DNA of 64,000 nucleotides from an uncultured Allofournierella sp. (GCA_944382705.1 CALWNE010000053.1:29875-93874); one strand, 5' to 3'; counted from the first letter of the stretch, positions 1 to 9,380 are shown. The notes: generated by a model from the sequence alone, not told the origin. Numbers and translations: made by a program.

Positions 1-1
1 G

Positions 2-400
2 GAACTGGCCACCGGCTGCCGCCCGCTGGAAACGCTCCAGCAGGCAGAACCCCTTGGCCCCAAGGAGCTGGCACAGGCCATGGTGATTGCCCCCTGCACC
101 GGCAATACCCTGGCAAAGCTGGCGGCAGGCATCAGCGATACACCGGTTACGCTGGCAGCAAAAAGTATGCTGCGCAACGGCAAACCGGTGGTGCTGGCCA
201 TTTCCACCAACGATGCACTGCTGGGCAGCCTGCAAAATCTGGCCACCCTGCTGGCCCGCAAGCACTTTTATGTGGTTCCCTTTGCACAGGATGATTACCT
301 GCGCAAGCCCTACAGTATGCAAAGCGACTTTGATTTGATTGAGGATACCCTGGAAAGTGCGCTCCGGGGCCGCCAGCTGGGGCCGCTGCTGAATGTTTAA
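2..400 (+). CDS. dpaB: Dipicolinate synthase subunit B, C-terminal part (cut by window edge)
   Basis: The frame is open from base 2 to a TAA at 398-400, so the gene begins left of the window and only its last ~132 residues are visible. The segment APCTGNTLAKLAAGISDTPV and the downstream VTLAAKSMLRNGKPVVLAIST are typical of the flavoprotein-fold subunit B of dipicolinate synthase (SpoVFB). With subunit A it makes the spore-core metabolite dipicolinic acid from dihydroxydipicolinate in the mother cell. The gene therefore points to an endospore-forming lineage. It converges on and overlaps by a few bases with the next, minus-strand gene. Function is inferred from family resemblance. Confidence 0.85.
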   Translation, partial: ELATGCRPLETLQQAEPLGPKELAQAMVIAPCTGNTLAKLAAGISDTPVTLAAKSMLRNGKPVVLAISTNDALLGSLQNLATLLARKHFYVVPFAQDDYLRKPYSMQSDFDLIEDTLESALRGRQLGPLLNV

Positions 401-993
401 TATTTAGTCGAGCACTGTGTGCCGGGCATGGCTAAAATCTGCTGCTGGGTTACAACCCCGTCACAGGGATGGTCCAGTGGAGTAACCGGCAGCTGGGGCT
501 GCACCAGCTCCTGGGGGCAGAGCACCAATACCGGGCAGCAGCACCGGGTCAGAAAGCGGTCGTAATAGCCGCCCCCCTGGCCCAGCCGCTGGCCGGTGGT
601 GCTGGCCATCAGGCAGGGGGCAATCACAAGGTCCAGCTGCTGTGGGTCTGCTGCTGGCAGGGCAGCCGCCGGCTCCCACAAGCCCAGAGGGGTGGGAGCC
701 AGCTGCTCCAGAGTTTGAATCGGTACCGCATCCATCTGGCCCGGATGCTGGCCCAGCCGGGGTACACAGAGTGTTTTGCCCTGGCTCAGTGCCGCTTGCA
801 GCAGGGGATTGGTGTCCGGCTCTTTGGAGGTACTCACAAAGCAAAAGATGGTGCGGGCGGTGCGCCAGCAGTGCAGGGCTGTAATCTGCCGGGCCATGGC
901 CTGACCCCATTTTGCTCCTTGAGAGGGGCCGTTCAGGCTTAAAAAAGCCCTTGCAGTGCGGCGCAGTTCCTGTTTTGATGGGATAGAACACAT
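397..993 (-). CDS. 5-formyltetrahydrofolate cyclo-ligase
   Basis: A 198-residue protein of the usual length for 5-formyl-THF cyclo-ligase (5,10-methenyl-THF synthetase), which converts 5-formyl-THF to 5,10-methenyl-THF with ATP in the cytoplasm. The diagnostic C-terminal motif GQGGGYYDRFL is intact, and the N-terminal K-x-x-L-R-x-x-x-R pattern (KQELRRTAR) is present. The ATG at 993 follows an AAAGGAGG ribosome site. A TATAGT -10-like box lies about 40 bases upstream on the same strand. The gene is monocistronic and convergent with dpaB. Confidence 0.9.
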   Translation of the reverse strand: MCSIPSKQELRRTARAFLSLNGPSQGAKWGQAMARQITALHCWRTARTIFCFVSTSKEPDTNPLLQAALSQGKTLCVPRLGQHPGQMDAVPIQTLEQLAPTPLGLWEPAAALPAADPQQLDLVIAPCLMASTTGQRLGQGGGYYDRFLTRCCCPVLVLCPQELVQPQLPVTPLDHPCDGVVTQQQILAMPGTQCSTKY

Positions 994-1077
994 AGGAAAA
1001 CCTCCTTTTTTGAAAAAAAACGCCTTGCAGTTACTATACCATGAAGTAGCGGAACCTGTGTAAATTTTGTGGCGGTA

Positions 1078-1107
1078 TTGAATGGCGGCAAAACTCTACG
1101 CTATAAT
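1078..1107 (+). promoter_or_regulatory. Sigma-A-type promoter for dacF-like gene
   Basis: TTGAAT (1078-1083) and TATAAT (1102-1107) are separated by 18 bases. The box overlaps the first in-frame ATG (1082) of the downstream reading frame, which argues that this ATG is not the true start. Confidence 0.65.
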
Positions 1108-1174
1108 AAAATTGCACTGGTTTGGCCTTGAGCCAAGTACAGTGGCCAAATTGCGAGAAAAAACGAGGACAAGT

Positions 1175-2623
1175 GTGTTGAAAAAACCATTAACGATATG
1201 CATCATAGCCCTGACATTGGCCTGGGTGATGGCTCCCTTTGCCGCTGCCCAGGAATTGCCGGAGGTTACCTGTGAAGCCTATGTGGTAATGGATGCGGAT
1301 ACCGGCCAGGTTATTATGGAGAAAAATCCCGACCAGATGATGTACCCGGCCTCCATTACCAAAATTATGACGCTGGCACTGGCCATGGAAAAAGCCCAGG
1401 GAGATTGGAGCGAACAGCGCACCATCAGCCAGGAGGTGACCACCAGCCTGGAGCAGGGTTCCTCCCACATAGCGCTGCTTCCCGGCGAGGTGATAAGCCT
1501 GCAGGATTTGATTTACGGCACCCAGCTGGAAAGTGCCAACGATGGAGCCAATGCGCTGGCAGAGTATATCAGCGACGATGATACCATCCAGGGCGGAGTG
1601 GACAAGATGAACCAAAAAGCCCAGCAGCTGGGCCTGACCAATACCCACTATATGAACCCCCATGGCCTGCACGATGCCCAGCACTACACCACCGCCCGGG
1701 ACATGGCAAACCTGACCCGCTGGGCACTCAGCGTGCCGGGATTTTTGGAGGTGTTCAGCCGCAAGGAGTCCTGGCCCATGGAGGCCACCAATATGCAGCC
1801 GGCCCGCACCTTCTGGTGTGCAGACCTTATGCGGGTGGGCGGGGCCACCTACTACCGGGACTATGTGGTAGGGTCCAAAACAGGTTACCATGACCAGGCG
1901 GGCCACACCCTGGTGACCTACGCCCAGCAGGACGGCATAAACCTGATTTCCGTTGTGCTGAAATCCGCCGCCACCAAGGTGCATTTTTTGGATACAGCGG
2001 CTTTGCTGGATTATGCCTTTGCCCATTACAGCCGGGTGGAGCTGGCAGCTCCCGCCGAAACGCTCAGCGTGCCCCTGATGGGGGGCGGCGAAACCGCCCT
2101 GGGCAACCTTACCCTCACGCCGGCAGGTGCTTCGGCCCTGCTGAGCGATGCCTTTACAGCACAGGATGTAACGGTAGAATATGCGGTGCCGGAACACTAC
2201 CTGCTGGGGCAGGGGTTTAAGGCGCAGATTTTGTACAAGCTGCCAGAAAGCAACGGGATTCAGCCCAGCCTGGTTGCGGCAGTGGATATGAAGGTAAGCG
2301 GGTTGGCGGCACTGCTGGAGGCCAACACCCAGCTGGTGGAGGCCAAAGCCTACCTGGATCCGCTGGTGTGGAAGGTGGGCCTGGGGGCAGGTATGGCAGT
2401 GCTGGCGGCAATTGTTGCGGCAGCTGCTGCAGGGTTAAAACGCAAGGGCGGTGCTGCGGCGGTGGCACGGCAAAAGGCCAGCCAGAACCAGCAGGAAAGC
2501 TGGCTGCCGGACAGCCCCTTTGTGGTCTACCAGCCCAGCCCCCGGTGGGAGCAGCGCACCAACCGTACCGGTGGGCAGATTCGCCGCAGGCCCGGCCAGA
2601 ACAACCAGCTGCCCCGGCGGTAA
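1175..2623 (+). CDS. dacF: D-alanyl-D-alanine carboxypeptidase (DacF/PBP5 type)
   Basis: A serine-type penicillin-binding protein that trims the terminal D-Ala from peptidoglycan stem peptides at the outer face of the membrane. All three active-site motifs are present in order: S-I-T-K (in MYPASITKIM), S-A-N (in LESANDGANA) and K-T-G (in VGSKTGYHD). A signal peptide (LKKPLTICIIALTLAW, cut after AAA) starts the protein, and a hydrophobic anchor followed by RKGG and a long basic tail ends it, after a PBP5 C-terminal-like domain. The start is GTG 1175 or TTG 1178, both downstream of GAGGA at 1165-1169; an upstream ATG at 1082 lies in the promoter. About 482 residues; the ~80-residue basic C-terminal tail beyond the membrane helix is longer than usual. 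Confidence 0.9.
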   Translation: MLKKPLTICIIALTLAWVMAPFAAAQELPEVTCEAYVVMDADTGQVIMEKNPDQMMYPASITKIMTLALAMEKAQGDWSEQRTISQEVTTSLEQGSSHIALLPGEVISLQDLIYGTQLESANDGANALAEYISDDDTIQGGVDKMNQKAQQLGLTNTHYMNPHGLHDAQHYTTARDMANLTRWALSVPGFLEVFSRKESWPMEATNMQPARTFWCADLMRVGGATYYRDYVVGSKTGYHDQAGHTLVTYAQQDGINLISVVLKSAATKVHFLDTAALLDYAFAHYSRVELAAPAETLSVPLMGGGETALGNLTLTPAGASALLSDAFTAQDVTVEYAVPEHYLLGQGFKAQILYKLPESNGIQPSLVAAVDMKVSGLAALLEANTQLVEAKAYLDPLVWKVGLGAGMAVLAAIVAAAAAGLKRKGGAAAVARQKASQNQQESWLPDSPFVVYQPSPRWEQRTNRTGGQIRRRPGQNNQLPRR

Positions 2624-2693
2624 TACAGCCCGCTTGGCAGCAGCCGTTCTGGCAAAGACTTTGCCGGCCCAATTCCCTGTAAGATAGTAAGTG

Positions 2694-2722
2694 TTGCGCT
2701 TTTGAAACAGATACGGTACAAT
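2694..2722 (+). promoter_or_regulatory. Promoter of the polysaccharide operon
   Basis: TTGCGC (2694-2699) and TACAAT (2717-2722) lie 17 bases apart, about 110 bases before the rmlC-like start. The 211-base gap 2624-2834 holds nothing else I can identify. Confidence 0.5.
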
Positions 2723-2834
2723 ATACCCTGGAACTTTATCGGAAGGGCAACCCGGCGGCCTTTGCTGTGCAATGCCAATGGGTTTGCCAACAGAATCAGG
2801 ATGGATGACCGTCTAAAATAAAGGAGCGTTCTGC

Positions 2835-3401
2835 ATGGGAAAATTCAATTTTATTCAAACCGAGCTGCCGGGCGTTGTAATCGTGGAGCCCACAGTCTTT
2901 GGTGACGCACGCGGCTATTTTATGGAAACCTTCCAAAAGGAGGAGTTTGCCGCTGCCGGCATTGCGGATGAATTCGTGCAGGACAACCAGTCCAGCTCCA
3001 CCCGTGGCGTGCTGCGGGGGCTGCATTTCCAGACCGAGCACACCCAGGGCAAGCTGGTGCGTGTGGTAAAGGGCGAGGTGTTTGATGTGGCGGTGGATTG
3101 CCGCCCCGGCAGCGCCACCTTTGGCAAATGGGTGGGCGTGGTGCTGAGTGCCGAAAACAAAAAGCAGTTCTATGTGCCCAAGGGCTTTGCCCACGGTTTT
3201 TTGGTGCTGAGCGATGAGGCCGAATTCTGCTACAAATGCACCGATTACTACACCCCCAGTGCAGAGGGCGGCATCCCCTACAACGATCCCACGGTGGGCA
3301 TTCAGTGGCCGGATTGCGGCTGTGAGTACCGCCTGAGCGAGAAGGATGGCAAGCACACCCCCTTTGCCCAGCAGTCCTTTGACTGCTTTAAGGATATGTG
3401 A
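2835..3401 (+). CDS. rfbC: dTDP-4-dehydrorhamnose 3,5-epimerase
   Basis: A 188-residue cupin-fold sugar epimerase of the RmlC/RfbC family, the usual length. It epimerises dTDP-4-keto-6-deoxyglucose at C3 and C5 in dTDP-L-rhamnose synthesis. The conserved GVLRGLHFQ segment carries the catalytic His, and DVAVDCRPGSATFGKWVGV and PKGFAHGFLVLSD are family signatures. The ATG is preceded by AAAGGAG. The rmlA, B and D genes are not in this window, so rhamnose synthesis must be completed elsewhere. It is the first gene of an operon whose next members are an ABC polysaccharide exporter and glycosyltransferases. Confidence 0.93.
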   Translation: MGKFNFIQTELPGVVIVEPTVFGDARGYFMETFQKEEFAAAGIADEFVQDNQSSSTRGVLRGLHFQTEHTQGKLVRVVKGEVFDVAVDCRPGSATFGKWVGVVLSAENKKQFYVPKGFAHGFLVLSDEAEFCYKCTDYYTPSAEGGIPYNDPTVGIQWPDCGCEYRLSEKDGKHTPFAQQSFDCFKDM

Positions 3402-3412
3402 GGGTGCAGGGT

Positions 3413-4207
3413 ATGTTAAAAGCTACGATGCAGGATTTTTTTAAATATCGGTACCTGCTGTACAACCTGATTAGCCGGGATTTTAAGCTGAAATATCGCC
3501 GTAGCGTGCTGGGTGTGGCCTGGAGTGTGCTTAACCCGCTGCTGATGTGCGGTGTAATGTTTGTGATTTTTGGCTCCCTGATGCCCCAGTTCCGGGGCAG
3601 CGGCATCGAAAATTACGCCGTTTACCTGGTAATTGGCCAGTTGCTGTTTAACTTCTTCCGGGACTCCACCACCATGGCCATGTCCAGCATCATGAACAAT
3701 GCCATGCTGCTGCGCAAGGTGTATATCCCCAAGTATATTTTTCCCCTGCAAAAGGTCTGCTTTGGGCTGGTGAACTGCCTGTTCAGCTTTATTGCGCTGA
3801 TTCTGGTGATGATTTTTACCGGCGCCCCCCTGCACTGGACCATCCTACTGGGGGCTTACCCTCTGCTGATGCTGGCTGTTTTCAGCCTGGGCGTGGGCAT
3901 GGTGCTTTCATCCTTAACCGTGTTCTTTCGGGATGTGATGCACCTGTGGGAGGTGTTCACCACCGTGCTGATGTGGTTTTCGGCAATTTTTTACACCCCT
4001 GAGCAATTTGGTAATCCGCTGCTGGTAAAGCTGATTAACCTAAATCCCATTTATCAGTACATTCATGCCTTCCGCTGCACCGTCATGGATGGCCAGCTTT
4101 TAAGCCTGGGCCAGATTGTGGTGTGCGCTGTGTGGGCGTTGGCCATGATGGCCCTGGGTGTTCTGGTATTCAAAAAAACCCAGGACAGCTTTGTGCTGTA
4201 TATGTAA
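3413..4207 (+). CDS. ABC-2 type polysaccharide/teichoic acid exporter permease
   Basis: About 264 residues with six predicted membrane segments. The N-terminal LISRDFKLKYRRSVLGVAWSVLNPL is the hallmark of Wzm/TagG-type permeases that export lipid-linked polysaccharides with an ATPase partner. An earlier ATG (3398) overlaps the rfbC stop, but ATG 3413 lies 8 bases after GAGGG and gives the more typical N-terminus. It is followed after 16 bases by its ATPase gene. The exported glycan is probably built by the two downstream GT2 proteins; this is inferred from gene order. Confidence 0.9.
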   Translation: MLKATMQDFFKYRYLLYNLISRDFKLKYRRSVLGVAWSVLNPLLMCGVMFVIFGSLMPQFRGSGIENYAVYLVIGQLLFNFFRDSTTMAMSSIMNNAMLLRKVYIPKYIFPLQKVCFGLVNCLFSFIALILVMIFTGAPLHWTILLGAYPLLMLAVFSLGVGMVLSSLTVFFRDVMHLWEVFTTVLMWFSAIFYTPEQFGNPLLVKLINLNPIYQYIHAFRCTVMDGQLLSLGQIVVCAVWALAMMALGVLVFKKTQDSFVLYM

Positions 4208-4223
4208 AGGAGGCGCAGGAAAG

Positions 4224-4958
4224 ATGGCACCCATGATTCAGGTGGAAAATGTATCCATGCGCTTTAACCTTGCCAAAGAAAAAAGCGAAAGCCTGAAAGA
4301 ATACTTTTTGCAGCTGGTACAGGGAAAGCTGCAATTTGACGAATTTTATGCCCTGAAGGATGTAAGCCTGACGGTGGAACCGGGAGACTTTTACGGTTTG
4401 GTGGGCCTGAACGGCAGCGGAAAATCCACCCTGCTGAAGGTAATTTCCGGCGTATACAAGCCCACAGCGGGGCGCTGCCGGGTAAATGGCACCGTGGCCC
4501 CCCTCATTGAGCTGGGTGCCGGGTTCGATATGGACCTTACCGCACGGGAAAACATCTACCTGAATGGCACCGTGCTGGGCTTTAGCCCCAAATACCTGGA
4601 CGAACACTTTGACGAGATTGTGGAGTTCAGCGAATTACAGGACTTTTTGGATGTTCCCCTCAAGAATTATTCCAGCGGTATGGTGGCCCGTCTGGCCTTT
4701 GCTGTGGCCACCATTACCAAACCGGATATTTTGATTGCGGACGAAATTTTGTCCGTAGGCGACTTTTTATTCCAGGAAAAATGCGAAAAGCGGATGCAAA
4801 AGCTGCTGAGCGGCGGCACTACCGTGATTTTGGTAAGCCACTCCATCGACCAAATCGAGCGGATGTGCAACAAGGTGGCATGGCTGGAGCATGGCCGCAT
4901 CAAAATGGATGGCCCGGTGCAGCAGGTGTGCGATGCCTACAAGCAGACCACCCGCTGA
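4224..4958 (+). CDS. ABC transporter ATP-binding protein (Wzt/TagH type)
   Basis: About 244 residues comprising a single nucleotide-binding domain: Walker A GLNGSGKST, signature YSSGM, Walker B DILIADEIL, and switch His in ILVSHS. The N-terminal VSMRFNLAKEKSESLKEYF extension is typical of the Wzt/TagH family that drives polysaccharide export. The C-terminal sugar-binding domain seen in some Wzt proteins is absent. The start is ATG 4224, 10 bases after AAGGAGG; a further upstream frame extension lies in the permease gene and has no ribosome site. Confidence 0.92.
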   Translation: MAPMIQVENVSMRFNLAKEKSESLKEYFLQLVQGKLQFDEFYALKDVSLTVEPGDFYGLVGLNGSGKSTLLKVISGVYKPTAGRCRVNGTVAPLIELGAGFDMDLTARENIYLNGTVLGFSPKYLDEHFDEIVEFSELQDFLDVPLKNYSSGMVARLAFAVATITKPDILIADEILSVGDFLFQEKCEKRMQKLLSGGTTVILVSHSIDQIERMCNKVAWLEHGRIKMDGPVQQVCDAYKQTTR

Positions 4959-4985
4959 CCGGATGAACAATAACTGCAAACAAAC

Positions 4986-5025
4986 AGCCGCACCGTAAAC
5001 AAAACGCTTGTTAGCCGGTGCGGCT
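4986..5025 (+). terminator. Hairpin between exporter and glycosyltransferase genes
   Basis: AGCCGCACCG (4986-4995) pairs with CGGTGCGGCT (5016-5025), with further AACAA/TTGTT pairing inside the loop. The downstream T-run is weak, so this may be a partial terminator that reduces rather than stops transcription into the glycosyltransferases. Confidence 0.55.
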
Positions 5026-5084
5026 TTGTGCAATTTTAGCCCCATGCATCAGGATGGCGGGGCAAAGAGAGGAATCATAAACCA

Positions 5085-7031
5085 ATGGCAGAGCAAAAAC
5101 AAGCTTCGTTCCCCCCGCAGGAACAACCCAATGAGGCAGTGAAAGCCGCCCAAAGCAGCCAGGAGCAGCAGGAACAGACCGCTGCCAAGCCCCCCAAAAG
5201 AGACAGCATTCCCGGTATGGTACTGCGCATGCTGAACCCGCTCCATCTTGCCAAGGTGGCAGGCTGGTGCACCCAGACCCTGCGGGAGGATGGCATGGAG
5301 GGACTGCGCCGGGAAATTAAGTTCCGGGTGGACCTTGCCACCGGCCGGGATGGCTGGGAGTACCGGGCGGATGTGCCCAGCAAACGGGAACTGAAGCGCC
5401 AGCGAAGCCAGGGTGTGCCGGGCGGCCCCCTCATCAGTGTGGTGGTGCCCCTGTACAACACCCCGCTGCCCTTTTTGCGCCAGATGATGCACAGCGTGCA
5501 GAACCAAAGCTACCGGAACTGGCAGCTGGTATTAGCCGATGCCTCGGACAGCCAGCACCAGGAACAGGTGATGCAGCAGGTGCTGCGGCTGGCCAAAGAG
5601 GACAAGCGCATTGTGTACCACAGGCTGGAGCAGAACCAGGGCATTGCTCAAAACACCAATCAGGCCCTGGCCCGGGCAAAGGGCGATTGGTTTGTACTGC
5701 TGGATCACGACGATGTGCTCTATCTGAACGCCCTGTATATGGTGGCACAGCAGGCGGTGCAGGGGGCGGACTTTGTTTATTCCGACGAGATTATTCTTAC
5801 CGCAGACCTGAAAAATGTGGTCAGCTACCACTTTAAGCCGGATTACTCCCCGGATTATCTGCGGGGCTGCAATTATATCACCCATCTGTCCGCCTTTTCC
5901 CGCAGCTTGCTGGAACGGGCAGGGGGCGGACTGCGGCCGGAATTTGACGGCAGCCAGGACCATGACCTGATTCTGCGCCTTACTGAACAGGCCCAAAAAA
6001 TCGTGCATCTGCCCTATGTGCTCTATATCTGGCGCAGCCATGCAAATTCCACCGCCAGCGGTATGGATGCAAAGCCCTACGCTCTGGCAGCCGGGGAGCG
6101 GGCCATTGCCGCACATCTGGAGCGTGCCGGCAGAGCCGGTACCGTGGAGAGTATTCCGGGCAATCCCGGCGCATACCGGGTGCGCTACCAGCTTACCAGT
6201 CACCCCCTGGTGAGCATTCTCATTCCCAACAAGGACCATGTGGACGATCTTTCCCGCTGTTTGGAAAGCCTGTACCAGTTTGCAGGGTACAGCCGGTTTG
6301 AGGTGATTGTGATTGAAAACAACTCCACCGACCCGGCCACCTTTGCCTACTACGAGGAGGCAAAAAAGAAGTTCTCCTGCCTTCAGGTGGTGCGTTACGA
6401 AGGCCCCTTTAATTTTTCGGCCATCAACAACTTTGGCCGCAAGTTTGCAAAGGGCGAACAGCTGCTATTGCTTAACAACGATGTGGAGCTGCTGAGCCCG
6501 GACTTTTTGGTGGAGATGCTCATGTACAGCCAGCGGCCGGATGTGGGCTGTGTGGGTGCAAAGCTCTACTACCCGGATGATACCATCCAGCACGCTGGGG
6601 TATTTTTGGGCATCAACTCCACGGCGGGCCATAGTCATAAGGGACACCCCCGTGAGTCTGGCGGTGATATGTACCGGCTGGCGGTGCCCCAAAACATGAT
6701 GGCCGTTACCGGTGCCTGCCTGATGGTAAAGGCGGAACTGTTCGACCGGGTGGGCGGCCTGGACGAGGAAGCCTTTGCGGTGGCCTACAATGATGTGGAC
6801 CTGGGCCTCAAGCTCTGGAAAATGGGCTATCTGAATGTGTTTACGCCCTTTGCCGAGGCGTATCACCACGAGAGCAAGAGCCGTGGCTCGGACGAGGAAG
6901 GCCCCAATGCGGTGCGCTATGCCAGAGAAAAGGCCAATTTTATTAAAGCCTACGGCAGCCTGATGGAACAGGGCGACCCTTATTACAATCGGCATCTGAA
7001 TTTAAAGTACGAGAACTACGGCCTGCGCTGA
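5085..7031 (+). CDS. Two-domain GT2 glycosyltransferase (first copy)
   Basis: A 648-residue cytoplasmic protein with two consecutive family 2 glycosyltransferase domains. Domain 1 begins at ISVVVPLYNTPLPFL and carries the metal-binding DHDD motif; domain 2 begins at VSILIPNKDHVDDL and carries LLNNDVELL. The ~100-residue N-terminus is charged, Q-rich and low complexity. This layout is typical of rhamnan/O-antigen rhamnosyltransferases, which fits the rmlC-like gene and exporter upstream. The sugar donor is inferred from neighbours only. The start ATG 5085 has an AGAGAGGAA ribosome site. The protein is clearly paralogous to the next gene. Confidence 0.9.
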   Translation: MAEQKQASFPPQEQPNEAVKAAQSSQEQQEQTAAKPPKRDSIPGMVLRMLNPLHLAKVAGWCTQTLREDGMEGLRREIKFRVDLATGRDGWEYRADVPSKRELKRQRSQGVPGGPLISVVVPLYNTPLPFLRQMMHSVQNQSYRNWQLVLADASDSQHQEQVMQQVLRLAKEDKRIVYHRLEQNQGIAQNTNQALARAKGDWFVLLDHDDVLYLNALYMVAQQAVQGADFVYSDEIILTADLKNVVSYHFKPDYSPDYLRGCNYITHLSAFSRSLLERAGGGLRPEFDGSQDHDLILRLTEQAQKIVHLPYVLYIWRSHANSTASGMDAKPYALAAGERAIAAHLERAGRAGTVESIPGNPGAYRVRYQLTSHPLVSILIPNKDHVDDLSRCLESLYQFAGYSRFEVIVIENNSTDPATFAYYEEAKKKFSCLQVVRYEGPFNFSAINNFGRKFAKGEQLLLLNNDVELLSPDFLVEMLMYSQRPDVGCVGAKLYYPDDTIQHAGVFLGINSTAGHSHKGHPRESGGDMYRLAVPQNMMAVTGACLMVKAELFDRVGGLDEEAFAVAYNDVDLGLKLWKMGYLNVFTPFAEAYHHESKSRGSDEEGPNAVRYAREKANFIKAYGSLMEQGDPYYNRHLNLKYENYGLR

Positions 7032-7068
7032 TAGCGCAAGGCCCCAATCAAATCAAACAGGTGATGGT

Positions 7069-8937
7069 GTGAATCAGAAGCTCAAACGAATGAAGGAACT
7101 GGCCGGGTATGCGGTTCAGCTGGTGCAGCAGGAAGGCCCGGTAACCATGGTGCGCCGGGGTGCCGGCTTTGTGCGCCGCCGGTTTTTTGGCAAGCGGGAA
7201 CGGTACCTGCCCAAAGCCCAGGTGCTGCAAGCCCAGCGGCAAAATCCCCTGGCTGATGCGCCGGTAATTTCCATCTGTGTGCCGCTGTACAACACACCGC
7301 CCCACTTTTTAAGCCAGCTGCTGGACAGTGTGCTCCAGCAAACCAGCGACAGATGGGAGCTTTGCCTGGCGGATGCCTCCGACCCGGCCCACCAGCCCCA
7401 GGTCAAGGCGCAGGTAGACCAGGCCATGGCCATTGCAGGGCAAAAAATACGCTATATGCAGGTGCAGAACCTGGGCATCAGCGCCAACACCAACGCAGCG
7501 GCCAGCATGGCCACCGGGGACTATCTGGCTCTGGCAGACCATGACGACATCCTGGCACCCCATGCGGTGTATACCATGCAGCAGGCCATTCTGGCTACTG
7601 GGGCACAATTTTTGTACAGCGATGAGGCCCTGTTTACCCACAGCATCAAAAAACCGCTGGTGGGCCATTTTAAGCCGGATTACGCACCGGAGTATCTTTT
7701 GTGCTGCAACTACATCTGCCATCTGGCGGTGTTCCGGCGGCAGCGGTTTGAGCAGCTGGGGGGCCTGCGGCCGGAATGTGACGGCAGCCAGGACCATGAT
7801 TTGTTTTTGCGGCTGCTGGAGAACCTGCCCCAAGAGCAGATTGTCCATGTGCCCCAGGTTTTGTATTACTGGCGGGTGCACGGGGGCAGCACCAGCGGCG
7901 GCGTGGAAGCAAAGCCCTATGTGGCCAAGGCAGCACAAAAAGCCATTCAGGACCATCTTACCCGCACCGGGCAGCAGGGCCAGGTGGTGCCTGGGCTCTA
8001 CCCCAGCACCTACAAGGTGGAGTGGGCCATCCAGGGCCAGCCGCTGGTGAGTATTCTGATTCCCAACAAGGACCATGTGCAGGATCTGGAGCAGTGCTTG
8101 CATTCGGTGTACCAAAAAAACACCTGGCAGCACTTTGAAGTGATTGTGATTGAAAACAACTCCACAAACCCCGACACCTTTGCATACTATGAAAAAGCAA
8201 AGCAGATCTACCCCAATTTGCAGGTGGTGCAGTGGGAGGGGCCCTTCAACTACTCGGCCATCAACAACTTTGGCCGCAGCTTTGCCAAGGGAGAGTATCT
8301 ACTGCTGCTCAACAACGATGTGGAGGTCATTAACCCGGAATGGCTTACCCAGATGCTCATGCAGGCCAGCCGGCCGGGAGTAGCCATCTGCGGCGCCATG
8401 CTGTACTATCCCGATGATACCGTGCAGCACGCTGGCATCATCACCGGATTGGGCGGCTATGCTGGCCACAGCCATAAGTACCGGCCTGCTACCAGCGGCG
8501 GCTATATGTTCCGCATGGGCACCGTGCAGGATTTTTCTGCTGTGACGGCTGCCTGCCTGCTGGTGCGCAGCCAGGTATACGATGCAGTGGGCGGCTTGGA
8601 CGAAGCCTACACCGTGGCTTTTAACGATGTGGATTTCTGCCTGCGGGTACGCCAGGCAGGTTGGCGCATTGTGTGGACCCCTTACGCAAAACTTTACCAT
8701 TACGAGAGCAAAAGCCGGGGCAGCGACGAAAAGGATCAGGCCAAAAAGGCCCGGTTTGCCCAGGAACAGGCCCGGCTGTACCAGCGGTTTGGGCGGGAAC
8801 AGCTGATTCGGGACCCGTACTATAACCCCTGCCTGACCTTGGACCGGGAGGATTTTTCTGAAAGTGACGACCTGCGCTGGCTCAAGGAGGCCCGTCTGCC
8901 GGATTGGCAGCCAAAGGCTTTTAACCAGCCGCAGTGA
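7069..8937 (+). CDS. Two-domain GT2 glycosyltransferase (second copy)
   Basis: A 622-residue paralog of the preceding protein with the same two GT2 domains (ISICVPLYNTPPHFLSQLL with DHDD; VSILIPNKDHVQDL with LLNNDVEVI). The two copies align through nearly the whole length, including the YHYESKSRGSDE segment near the C-terminus, so they arose by tandem duplication. GTG 7069 follows CAGGTGATG; no better start is visible. The pair probably adds alternating residues of the surface polysaccharide exported by the upstream ABC system, which is inference from operon context. Confidence 0.9.
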   Translation: MNQKLKRMKELAGYAVQLVQQEGPVTMVRRGAGFVRRRFFGKRERYLPKAQVLQAQRQNPLADAPVISICVPLYNTPPHFLSQLLDSVLQQTSDRWELCLADASDPAHQPQVKAQVDQAMAIAGQKIRYMQVQNLGISANTNAAASMATGDYLALADHDDILAPHAVYTMQQAILATGAQFLYSDEALFTHSIKKPLVGHFKPDYAPEYLLCCNYICHLAVFRRQRFEQLGGLRPECDGSQDHDLFLRLLENLPQEQIVHVPQVLYYWRVHGGSTSGGVEAKPYVAKAAQKAIQDHLTRTGQQGQVVPGLYPSTYKVEWAIQGQPLVSILIPNKDHVQDLEQCLHSVYQKNTWQHFEVIVIENNSTNPDTFAYYEKAKQIYPNLQVVQWEGPFNYSAINNFGRSFAKGEYLLLLNNDVEVINPEWLTQMLMQASRPGVAICGAMLYYPDDTVQHAGIITGLGGYAGHSHKYRPATSGGYMFRMGTVQDFSAVTAACLLVRSQVYDAVGGLDEAYTVAFNDVDFCLRVRQAGWRIVWTPYAKLYHYESKSRGSDEKDQAKKARFAQEQARLYQRFGREQLIRDPYYNPCLTLDREDFSESDDLRWLKEARLPDWQPKAFNQPQ

Positions 8938-8964
8938 ATACACCCAGCTAAGAAAGGATGGAGC

Positions 8965-9243
8965 ATGATGGAGTTTCAAGTTTTGGAAAACCGCATTGTT
9001 TACACCGATGGTCAGCAGGAGCTGGCCTGCATCACCTATCCGGAAGTAGCCCCCGGCGTGGTGGACATTAACCATACCTTTGTGGACGGCAGCCTGCGGG
9101 GCCAGGGCATTGCCGGCCAGCTGATGGAACGCTGTGTGGCCCAGCTGCGGGCCAATGGCTTAAAAACCCGCACCAGCTGCACCTACGCAGCAAACTGGTT
9201 TGCAAAGCACCCGGACCAGGCCGACCTGTTGGCACAGGAGTAA
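8965..9243 (+). CDS. Small GNAT-fold N-acetyltransferase (YjdJ-like)
   Basis: A 92-residue protein of the short GNAT-like family. VVDINHTFVDGSLRGQGIAGQLM matches the acetyl-CoA-binding R-G-x-G-[IL]-A segment, and the C-terminal CTYAANWFAKHPD is typical of this small family. The substrate is unknown. The ATG follows AAAGGATGG. The gene is close (27 bases) to the second glycosyltransferase and probably belongs to the same transcript, with a strong palindrome after it. Confidence 0.85.
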   Translation: MMEFQVLENRIVYTDGQQELACITYPEVAPGVVDINHTFVDGSLRGQGIAGQLMERCVAQLRANGLKTRTSCTYAANWFAKHPDQADLLAQE

Positions 9244-9280
9244 CTCGTCTGGCCCAGGGGGCTTGCCCTGTATCAGCCGA

Positions 9281-9318
9281 AAAAAAGAGAGCAGCCCAGC
9301 TGGGCTGCTCTCTTTTTT
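9281..9318. terminator. Bidirectional terminator, perfect 38-bp palindrome
   Basis: The 38 bases read identically on both strands, from a run of six A through GAGAGCAGCCCAG|CTGGGCTGCTCTC to six T. It lies between convergent genes and can stop transcription from both sides. Confidence 0.9.
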
Positions 9319-9380
9319 ATGTGATGAAACAAAGGCGGCACAACAAACCCTCTCCGGCAGGGGCGGAGCAGGGAAGGCTT